Assembly: GCA_015655365.1 (NCBI GenBank) | Contig: JAATFE010000321.1 | Span: 1 to 11,788, forward strand | DNA: 11,788 bases | Reading direction: 5' to 3' | Source: Terriglobales bacterium | GTDB lineage: Bacteria > Acidobacteriota > Terriglobia > Terriglobales > Acidobacteriaceae | Shown here: one piece after another, positions 6,641-11,788 of the stretch | How the letters are laid out: every line of letters starts with the position of its first letter | How positions within the stretch are numbered: position 1 is the first letter of the stretch | Notes under the pieces: model-generated | Database searches by the model: none | Told to the model about the DNA's origin: nothing | What the model saw: the letters and a program-made list of their open reading frames with translations, nothing else | Position numbers and translations under genes: made by a program

Positions 6641-8127
6641 CTTGCCGCAACCGCACTTGGGCCTTCAACCGCCGAGGCCAGAAGGTGATCCTTCAGCACG
6701 AGGCCCAACTCCAGGCCCTTCTTGCTCACGATTAACTCGCGCGCCTCGCGCGAATGGGCCATGCCGCGGGATTTCAAAACGTAAAGCTCACGTCGCGGCC
6801 GCCCATTGGGTTTGCTGTCCCGCAACACAATCCAGGTATCCATGAGGGAAGAAACAGCCGCCGCAGTCCTCTCCTGCGGGTCTCCTGCGAAGGTCAGATT
6901 TGTGAAAATCGATGTGATCTGTTGCATTTTCAGGAAATCGACCAAGCGCACAAGCATCGATTTAATGTCATAGCTGCCGGATGCCGAAACCAAGTTCGTA
7001 ATCGGGTCGATGACCACAACGCTCGGTCGTATCTGAGAAATCAGTCTGTGAATCACGGCCAAATGCCCTTCCAGGCCAGTGCTGGTTGGGCGCATTGCAT
7101 TGAAATGCAACAGGCCTTTCTTCATCCATGGCTCCAAGTTAAGACCAACCGAGCGCATGTTGCGGAGAATCTGACTGGGAGACTCTTCAAAGGTAAAATA
7201 AAGGCACTTTTCGCCGCGGGCGCAGGAGGCGCTGGAAAAATTCGCGACCAGACTGGACTTTCCTGTGCCCGCTGTGCCGGTCACCAGTACGCTGCTTCCG
7301 CGGAAAAATCCCTTGCCCTCCATCATCTCGTCCAAGCTGGCGATGCCGGTCGAAACCCGGTCTCTTAGAGCTTTGTGATTGAGCACGAGAGACGTGATGG
7401 GCACCACCGAAATGCCCTCTTCATCGATCAGGAACGGATATTCATCGGTGCCGTGGGAAGTGCCCCGGTACTTGACGATACGCAACCGCCGGGTGGAAAT
7501 CTGATCCGAAACCCGATGGTCCAGCGAGATGACGCAATCGGCGACGTATTCCTCCAACCCGTGGCGGGTTAACGTATCGCTTCCGGCTTCTCCGGTAACA
7601 ATCGCAGTGAGCTTCTGGTCTTCTAGCCAACGGAACAGACGGCTGAGTTCAGAGCGCAATATCGCTGAGTCGACGATTCCGGAAAAGAGCGCCTCAACGC
7701 TGTCAAGAACAACGCGCTTCGCCTTGATTGCTTTGACAGCATGGGCCAATCGGATGAACAGACCATCGAGATTGTATTCTCCGGTTTCGGCAATCTGGTT
7801 TCGTTCAATGGAAACGAAATCCACTAACAGCTTTTTGCGTTTGGAAAGATCGCGTAAATCGAAACCCAGCGATGCGACGTTGGCCGTCAGTTTCTCCTCG
7901 GTTTCTTCGAAATTCATGCAGACACCAGGCTCGCCGTATTCAACCGCGCCATGCACCAGAAATTCCATGCCGAGCAAGCTCTTGCCACAGCCTGCGCGGC
8001 CACACACCAGCGTGACTCGGCCTTTTGGCAGCCCCCCGCCTGTGACTTCATCCAGCCCCTGGATCCCAGTCGGGACCTTGGCGAGCGAGGTGCGAACAAC
8101 TTTTGGCTTTGGCTTGGCGGCAGGCAT
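6637..8127 (-). CDS. kaiC: Circadian-clock-type ATPase/kinase KaiC
   Basis: KaiC is a double-RecA-domain ATPase that forms hexamers and, in cyanobacteria, keeps time by autophosphorylation. This 496-residue protein has both domains. CI (about 14-245) has Walker A GRAGCGKS (43-50) and the catalytic pair in FEETEE (E74/E75). CII (about 255-480) has Walker A GTAGTGKS (284-291), FEES (E314/E315) and Walker B VVVIDP (D374). By alignment, the cyanobacterial phosphosites S431/T432 correspond to S426/S427 in AVSSLMDT. The C-terminus is shorter than in the 519-residue Synechococcus protein, consistent with the absence of KaiA. GGGAG 7-8 bases upstream supports the ATG. The TAG stop is contributed by repeat copy 3. 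It heads a co-directional group with kaiB, the kinase and the regulator. Whether it oscillates cannot be read from the sequence. Confidence 0.97.
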   Translation of the reverse strand: MPAAKPKPKVVRTSLAKVPTGIQGLDEVTGGGLPKGRVTLVCGRAGCGKSLLGMEFLVHGAVEYGEPGVCMNFEETEEKLTANVASLGFDLRDLSKRKKLLVDFVSIERNQIAETGEYNLDGLFIRLAHAVKAIKAKRVVLDSVEALFSGIVDSAILRSELSRLFRWLEDQKLTAIVTGEAGSDTLTRHGLEEYVADCVISLDHRVSDQISTRRLRIVKYRGTSHGTDEYPFLIDEEGISVVPITSLVLNHKALRDRVSTGIASLDEMMEGKGFFRGSSVLVTGTAGTGKSSLVANFSSASCARGEKCLYFTFEESPSQILRNMRSVGLNLEPWMKKGLLHFNAMRPTSTGLEGHLAVIHRLISQIRPSVVVIDPITNLVSASGSYDIKSMLVRLVDFLKMQQITSIFTNLTFAGDPQERTAAAVSSLMDTWIVLRDSKPNGRPRRELYVLKSRGMAHSREARELIVSKKGLELGLVLKDHLLASAVEGPSAVAAS

Positions 8128-8415
8128 GGCTCAACTCCCGAGATTAAGGTTGGTGCGGCTGGGTGTGAATCGCCGGCCAGATCATAGCACGCCGCCTTTC
8201 CTTGCGCCAATGCAATAACGCACAGTTCCCTGCTCGCTCGCAGGTCGATGAGAGCCGTTCCAGTTATGGACAATTACATGGATGAGCGAACTGCGAACAT
8301 GCTGCCCATTTCCGATTCAAGCAAGAAAGCCTGTTTTTTTCGGACCCGATCACAAAGGAATACAATCCGCGGCAGCCGCTTCCCTGTGCTGAAAATTCGT
8401 GTCATGGACACACAC
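8128..8415. other. kaiC leader and promoter region
   Basis: This 288-bp gap lies between the 3' end of the MarC-type gene and kaiC. It holds the putative kaiC promoter and ribosome binding site. No frame looks like a real protein, and I see no strong T-tailed terminator after the MarC-type gene. Confidence 0.5.
8181..8210 (-). promoter_or_regulatory. Candidate sigma-70-type promoter of the kai operon
   Basis: On the minus strand, TTGGCG (complement of 8205-8210) is followed after 18 bases by TATGAT (complement of 8181-8186). These match the -35 (TTGACA) at four of six positions and the -10 (TATAAT) at five of six. A start about 7 bases further would give a leader of roughly 46 nt with GGGAG before kaiC. 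This is a by-eye call without statistical support. Confidence 0.4.
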
Positions 8416-9099
8416 TCACGGCCTCATTAATTCTGCAAGGAGCACGGCAAGCCCATTCCATGCAATCTGGACACCAATGCAGAGCAGAATGAACGCAATG
8501 ACCCGCAGGATTCCATGCGCAGTGGACGGAGGGATGACCTTTGAGATCTTGGGTGCATACGCGTAGCAGAAATAGACGAGCACGCTGAGGACAACTACGG
8601 CGAGAAACACTCCGACATGGGCCAGAATGTCTCTCGAAATGACGCGATTCGAGATATGGGCGGTGAGCGTCAAGAGAGCAACGAGTGTGCCAGGCCCCGA
8701 GGTTACCGGGAAAGTGAAGGGGTAAAATGCCTTCTGGTCGAGATCTTCCTTTCGCGTCTCGCTGCGCACTTCGGTCTCTTCCTGCTTGTTTCTGGAATTC
8801 GCACTTGCATCCCTTTCGTTCAACACCGACCAGCCCATTGCTGCGATGACGATGCCGCCCGAGAGTTGGACTATGGGCAGAGAGATGCCGAAGAAATTGA
8901 GGATGGCTGCGCCCACCAGCTCAATAATCGCCAGAAAAACTATGTTATCGATGGCGATTCTGCGCGCCAATGAGCGATAGACTTGGGGAGGCGCTTCGCC
9001 GACCAGTCCGAGAAAAACCAGCGCCGACCCGAGCGGATTGATCAGCGGAAGAAGCACGCTGAAGGCAAGCAAGAAGGAGTTCCAGAGTTGCAAGACCAT
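8416..9099 (-). CDS. MarC-family integral membrane protein
   Basis: This polytopic inner-membrane protein belongs to the MarC (UPF0056) family; its transport role, if any, is not established. The sequence shows about six hydrophobic segments. Three come early (SFLLAFSVLLPLINPLGSALVF; IVFLAIIELVGAAILNFFGI; LSGGIVIAAMGWSVL). A charged cytoplasm-like loop rich in E, K and R follows, then the family landmark FPVTSGPGTLVALLTL and two further membrane spans near the end. The PLINPLGSA motif close to the N-terminus is characteristic. I place the start at the ATG at 9099 (227 residues), giving a normal family length. A GTG at 9171 would add 24 polar residues and overlap the BON gene. The GGGAG beside this ATG is very close to it, so initiation is not certain. 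Confidence 0.88.
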   Translation of the reverse strand: MVLQLWNSFLLAFSVLLPLINPLGSALVFLGLVGEAPPQVYRSLARRIAIDNIVFLAIIELVGAAILNFFGISLPIVQLSGGIVIAAMGWSVLNERDASANSRNKQEETEVRSETRKEDLDQKAFYPFTFPVTSGPGTLVALLTLTAHISNRVISRDILAHVGVFLAVVVLSVLVYFCYAYAPKISKVIPPSTAHGILRVIAFILLCIGVQIAWNGLAVLLAELMRP

Positions 9100-9133
9100 C
9101 TCCCTGCGAGAGCCTAATTGAGGACCGCGGTCC

Positions 9134-9400
9134 CTACTGCGCTGAACTGGACTTGTTGTGTTTGACGGCACGCAGGGCGTTCACTACCTGCCTCACGTTC
9201 GGCACAGTGGATGCAACCTTCTCAGCGCCTGTGCGCCGGTGCTCCGAATTCACATCCCCAGATAGAGTGACGACGCCGTTCTTTACGGCGTAATTCACGT
9301 TATCGTGCAGATGGTTTTGGATCAGCGCGGCATCGAGATTCTTCTCGATGCCCTGGTCCAGATCGGAGTTCACCGCTTTTGCTTCGACTCCCCGGCCCAA
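9134..9400 (-). CDS. BON-domain protein, downstream part of a frame-broken gene
   Basis: BON domains are small alpha/beta modules found in periplasmic or envelope stress proteins such as OsmY and thought to bind phospholipids. This 88-residue frame has one BON domain: DLDQGIEKNLDAALI, DNVNYAVKNGVVTLSGDVNSEHRR, and AEKVASTVPNVRQVVNALR. The only start codon at its 5' end is TTG with no ribosome binding site; GTG at 9373 is an alternative. Both look artificial because matching coding sequence continues upstream in another frame (see the next entry). Removing one G from the GGGG run at 9390-9393 joins the two into a continuous protein of about 112 residues with a sensible ATG at 9473. The frame is therefore a broken gene or contains a sequencing error. 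It lies 34 bp before the MarC-family start. Confidence 0.75.
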   Translation of the reverse strand: MGRGVEAKAVNSDLDQGIEKNLDAALIQNHLHDNVNYAVKNGVVTLSGDVNSEHRRTGAEKVASTVPNVRQVVNALRAVKHNKSSSAQ

Positions 9401-9473
9401 AGTGGATCACAGCGACCTGATCCGCGACGACCTGTGAGCCAGCGAGCGACCTGGCCAGCGCTTCGAGCACCAT
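9390..9473 (-). pseudogene. Displaced 5' part of the BON-domain gene
   Basis: From an ATG at 9473 this frame reads MVLEALARSLAGSQVV and then ADQVAVIHFGPG, which looks like natural protein. Beyond that it loses sense and must shift frame by one base to join the BON-domain sequence (VEAKAVNSDLD onward). The break falls in a four-base homopolymer (CCCC on the plus strand at 9390-9393). Upstream of the ATG the frame stays open for only about 15 codons before a TGA. Confidence 0.6.
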
Positions 9474-9523
9474 TGTGGCTTTTCTATTCGCAATCGAATC
9501 GGGCGACCTGACGAGTCCCGATC

Positions 9524-9549
9524 AGCGCCGATAGGCCACAATTGGCGCT
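9524..9549. terminator. Weak hairpin between lmo0937-type and BON genes
   Basis: AGCGCC (9524-9529) and GGCGCT (9544-9549) form a perfect 6-bp stem with a 14-base loop, starting 11 bp after the stop of the small membrane protein on the minus strand. There is no T run after it, so it is at most a weak terminator or an mRNA 3'-end structure. Confidence 0.25.
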
Positions 9550-9560
9550 ATTTCTCCGGT

Positions 9561-9707
9561 TCAGAGACCCCGCCGGCCGGTTACCAGGTTGAAGACCAAG
9601 ATAATTACCGCAATCACCAGTAGGAGATGAATCAGACCACCGGCAACATGGAAGGTGAAGCCCAATAGCCACAACACCAGGATGATGACAAAGATCGTCC
9701 AGAGCAT
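9561..9707 (-). CDS. lmo0937-type small membrane protein
   Basis: This very short protein (48 residues) is almost entirely two hydrophobic helices: LWTIFVIILVLWLLGFTF, then a turn with HVAGG, then LIHLLLVIAVIILVFNLV, ending with the basic cap TGRRGL. This is the pattern of the small lmo0937-type family of bacterial membrane proteins, whose function is not established. The ATG at 9707 is preceded by AGGGAG about 8 bases upstream, which strongly favours this start over longer versions. The gene lies between the SYLF gene and the BON gene on the same strand, in an envelope-stress-like neighbourhood. Confidence 0.82.
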   Translation of the reverse strand: MLWTIFVIILVLWLLGFTFHVAGGLIHLLLVIAVIILVFNLVTGRRGL

Positions 9708-9786
9708 ATGCACACTCCCTGAATGTTTGTGGCGCCCGAGCCCTGACAGCGGTTGCGGACGCCACAAAAGATTCGAAACCAACTAA

Positions 9787-10479
9787 CTAGTTGGATGCTT
9801 TGGCCTCTGATTTGGCTTCCCGGACTGCATCGATGAACGCATGTGCCGAGGCAGGCGACGGAATTTCGCCCAACAGAACGCGGCGTGTGGAGATATCGTG
9901 CCCGTAGTAGGCATCCATGGAATCGTCGTCCCGGCGCAGATTGGCTCCGGTCAGTGTAAGTCCAGCAAAGGCGCCCTTGGCCCGCGAGTAGGTCAGGACC
10001 TCGGTATCAAGCTTCCAATCCGTATTGGCGGAAGCATGGCGTCCGACCGGTCCGGCTGCCGCGGAGGCATCCGCACCAAGCTGAAACTTGCTGGCGAGCA
10101 GATGTTGCATTCCTTTGTCGCCCTGGAAGATCATGACCAGATCCACGCCTTCGACGCCAATCTGCAATCCCCAGTTTCCGCCCGTAATAGCAAAAAACGC
10201 TGGCGCGCTCCAGCCGTGTGCTGTGCGGCAAGTTGCCAAGCCACGGCCATTCTCTCCGCCAAACACGAAGCCGGCCTTGATCATGCGTGGCACGACCGCT
10301 ACGCACTTTGCGTGATCGAATACATCATCCGGAATGCCTTTATCCGGAGTGGCCATGATCTCGTGCAGTACCGTAGCTGCACTTTCCAGCCGGTTCTGCG
10401 TTTCTTCGCGGGTCTCGGCCCAGGCGGCGCTAGCCGCACCCAAGCTGAACAATGCTACTAACGTCACAAGCTTCTTCAT
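9787..10479 (-). CDS. Secreted lipid-binding SYLF-domain (YSC84/DUF500) protein
   Basis: SYLF-domain proteins bind phospholipids; bacterial ones are usually exported. This 230-residue protein starts with a signal peptide MKKLVTLVALFSLGAASA with probable cleavage after AWA (residue 21). It continues with a helical segment (ETREETQNRLESAATVLHEIM) and the SYLF core: CVAVVPRMIKAGFVFGGENGRG, WSAPAFFAITGGNWGLQIG, VDLVMIFQGDKGMQHLL, and TYSRAKGAFAGLTLTGANL ahead of DDDSMDAYYG. The ATG at 10479 is chosen because it begins the signal peptide and has AGGTGAG 5 bases before it; an extension to 10530 would put a charged stretch before the signal. It lies upstream of the lmo0937-type gene with a 79-bp gap, so co-transcription is possible. 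Confidence 0.92.
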   Translation of the reverse strand: MKKLVTLVALFSLGAASAAWAETREETQNRLESAATVLHEIMATPDKGIPDDVFDHAKCVAVVPRMIKAGFVFGGENGRGLATCRTAHGWSAPAFFAITGGNWGLQIGVEGVDLVMIFQGDKGMQHLLASKFQLGADASAAAGPVGRHASANTDWKLDTEVLTYSRAKGAFAGLTLTGANLRRDDDSMDAYYGHDISTRRVLLGEIPSPASAHAFIDAVREAKSEAKASN

Positions 10480-10656
10480 GCATCTCACCTTTTTTCTACC
10501 TATGCGCGGCGTCTCTCGCTTTACGCGCACTTGAGGCGCACAAGGTAGTTCTCACATTAGAGCGACTACCTCACGCCGTCTGAGCAATAACGCTCAAGTG
10601 AAATGGGTCTCCCATCCGACATAAGAGGATGCCCTTTCCTTGGCCGCGCTGAATGA
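10480..10656. promoter_or_regulatory. SYLF gene leader with two inverted repeats
   Basis: The leader holds two perfect inverted repeats: AGGTAGT (10543-10549) facing ACTACCT (10565-10571), and TGAGC-N6-GCTCA (10581-10596). The second has the size and spacing of a dimeric regulator site. I could not place a confident -35/-10 pair. No gene is seen here. Confidence 0.3.
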
Positions 10657-10765
10657 CTAGGTCTTTGACCGGATGATTTAGTACCTTGGGTTCGTGCTAT
10701 CCCAGGTCTCAGAAGCGAGACCTGGGGCACCCAAGCTGGTACAACTTTAAGCGGTCAGAGACCTA
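10657..10765 (+). repeat. Palindromic intergenic element, copy 4 (short form)
   Basis: This copy has CTAGGTCTTTGACCG at its left end and, read on the other strand, TTAGGTCTCTGACCG at its right end. The terminal CTAG is therefore changed to CTAA on the right, and one arm position is a T facing a G, which pairs as a wobble in RNA. The inner stem CCCAGGTCTC/GAGACCTGGG is perfect over 10 bp with loop AGAAGC. It lacks the 42-bp extension. It lies between the divergent SYLF (-) and response regulator (+) genes, 240 bp from the latter. Confidence 0.92.
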
Positions 10766-11005
10766 ACTGGCGCGTAACGGGCAGGACGATATTCGCTGGA
10801 CCAGGTTTTGCAATGTGAAACGAACGCCTCTCCGCAACCATTTGGCAGCGACCACGGCGACCGCTCTGTCTTCGTGCATTTATGAAAGTGACACAAAACG
10901 CGCCAATAAGGTTCCAACAACTCTGTGCGAAATTGAACAGATTCGTAGTTTGATCCATGGAAGACTTTCTCTAATCCTCTTAAGGAAGCTGTTAACGGGT
11001 GAGAT
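10766..11005. other. Leader region of the single-domain response regulator
   Basis: These 240 bases contain a Shine-Dalgarno-like GGGTGAG just before the regulator ATG. A short plus-strand frame at 10815-11039 overlaps that start and looks accidental. No confident promoter or hairpin was found. Confidence 0.4.
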
Positions 11006-11518
11006 ATGCAAGAAGCGAAAGTGGGACTCCTCATCGTAGACGATGAGCCTTCGATAAGAACATCGATGTCACACGTTCTCATTGAGATTGGATATCGCGT
11101 TCGAACTGCTTCCGACGGATTCTCCGCATTGCAAGAGATCCGGCAGGAAATTCCAGACATCATTCTAACCGACCTCAACATGCCAGGGATGTCCGGCTTC
11201 GAGTTGCTATCGACGATCCGGAGCCAGTTTCCCGGAATCCAAACGATCGCCATGAGCGGCTCGTTCTGCGGCGATGAGGTGCCATGTGGTGTTGCAGCCG
11301 ACGCGTTCTTTCAGAAAGGCAGCAGCATGGGTTCCCTGTTGAGGATTATGGAAACACTTCCCAAGCCGGAACAGAAGTTGTCCAGGCAGTCATACCCGTT
11401 GGAGTCCGTCGGGTTTCAAGGCATAGAGCACACAATGGGCGGAGACACCGGTGTTGCAATTGCGCGCCCCGAACGTCGGGGTGGTTTCATCGCACAAGTT
11501 GACGGCGGCTCTGTATAG
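11006..11518 (+). CDS. Single-domain (CheY-like) response regulator with short C-terminal tail
   Basis: This 170-residue protein has a receiver domain (about 6-120) with all the usual residues: acidic pair D12/D13 in IVDDEPS, phospho-acceptor D56 in IILTDLNMPGMSG, S84 in IAMSGS and K104 in FFQKGSS. No output domain follows. It could act by protein-protein contact or as a phosphate shuttle; no kinase is adjacent, so its partner is unknown. The tail (about 121-170) is not a recognisable domain. Its IARPERRGGF segment resembles a short zinc-ribbon-like start with the two expected cysteines replaced by arginine, each one T-to-C change from Cys. The ATG is supported by GGGTGAG about 5 bases upstream. 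Confidence 0.88.
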   Translation: MQEAKVGLLIVDDEPSIRTSMSHVLIEIGYRVRTASDGFSALQEIRQEIPDIILTDLNMPGMSGFELLSTIRSQFPGIQTIAMSGSFCGDEVPCGVAADAFFQKGSSMGSLLRIMETLPKPEQKLSRQSYPLESVGFQGIEHTMGGDTGVAIARPERRGGFIAQVDGGSV

Positions 11519-11572
11519 CTTCTATGTGAACCGAATTGCATCTACTGAATGCAGCAAGAAAGAAGAACGTCA

Positions 11573-11788
11573 ATGCGCGACATCGCCGAATCGAATATGC
11601 TCTTGCGTGTGCAGGTTGATTTGCCCGACGGCATTAAGCTCTCGACGGAAGGATTCCGAGAGGGATGGAACTTTGTGCGATCGGTGGATGCACGCTGGCT
11701 GGAAAAGAAGATCCAAGCGCGCGGATGGAATTTCATCAAGCTTGGTGATGGGTCGTTGAGGAGCGGCGTAGGCGACACCTCGCAAGAG
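11573..11788 (+). CDS. Unnamed conserved-looking protein, 3' end cut by window edge
   Basis: An open frame with no stop runs from the ATG at 11573 to the last base (72 codons, incomplete). It begins MRDIAESNMLLRVQVDLPDG and continues with WNFVRSVDARWLEKKIQARG and then WNFIKLGDGSLRSGVGDTSQE. The composition and the balanced hydrophobic/charged pattern look like a real soluble protein, and I have the impression of having seen very similar proteins in Acidobacteriota, without an assigned function. AGAAG lies 7 bases before this ATG. Another in-frame ATG at 11549 would add eight residues but has no visible ribosome binding site. The gene starts 54 bp after the response regulator stops and may be co-transcribed. 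No function is proposed. Confidence 0.75.
   Translation, partial: MRDIAESNMLLRVQVDLPDGIKLSTEGFREGWNFVRSVDARWLEKKIQARGWNFIKLGDGSLRSGVGDTSQE

Noticed and set aside
8248..8430. Short plus-strand frame of 60 codons between kaiC and the MarC-type gene
   Set aside because: No ribosome binding site or recognisable pattern; it overlaps the end of the MarC-type gene on the opposite strand.
9484..9765. Minus-strand frame of 93 codons overlapping the lmo0937-type gene
   Set aside because: It is out of frame with the well-supported small membrane protein, which has a good ribosome binding site, and its sequence looks like a shadow.
527..10765. The four repeats considered as a CRISPR array or as tRNA/rRNA-like genes
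   Set aside because: They are kilobases apart with unrelated genes between, over 100 bp long, palindromic throughout, and show no cloverleaf or rRNA features.
10747..11253. Minus-strand frame of 168 codons overlapping repeat copy 4 and the response regulator
   Set aside because: It is antisense to a receiver domain with all catalytic residues, and it ends within the repeat; no domain is recognisable.

Overview
The window looks like a chromosomal segment of an Acidobacteriota (Terriglobia-like) bacterium. This rests on recalled protein resemblance (Crp-type regulator, SYLF, lmo0937-type, BON, and the unnamed protein at the right edge), a moderately GC-rich composition and genes packed on both strands; no search was run. 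There are no rRNA, tRNA, CRISPR or transposase genes.

Layout from left to right. An HI1420-type antitoxin (+), its toxin presumably just off the left edge, is followed by a class I methyltransferase (+). The methyltransferase converges on a LacI-family repressor (-). A gap of about 540 bp without a convincing gene separates lacI from a Crp/Fnr-family regulator (-). The centre is a minus-strand operon read from about 8.17 kb down to 4.09 kb: kaiC, kaiB, a soluble PAS histidine kinase of the HisKA_3 type, and a NarL-type response regulator. No kaiA is present. To its right, on the minus strand, lie an envelope/stress-type group: a SYLF lipid-binding protein, a tiny lmo0937-type membrane protein, a BON-domain gene whose frame is broken by one base, and a MarC-family membrane protein. 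The right end (+) carries a single-domain response regulator and the start of an unnamed conserved-looking protein that runs off the edge.

The most unusual content is a family of four intergenic elements (527-679, 3941-4092, 6530-6640, 10657-10765), all in the same orientation. Each is a long imperfect palindrome bounded by CTAGGTCTTTGACCG-like inverted ends around a perfect 10-bp inner stem. The copies differ by compensating base changes in both stems, so the fold itself appears to be conserved. Two copies carry an extra 42-bp module with a second hairpin. Two copies sit exactly at the 3' ends of kai-operon genes, so that the element's terminal CTAG forms the TAG stop of kaiC and of the response regulator.

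How the parts may work together (inference): KaiC and KaiB would form a clock-like or stress-timing ATPase module. The adjacent kinase and DNA-binding regulator would pass its state to transcription, and the elements between and after the genes could modulate mRNA processing, termination or stability within the operon.
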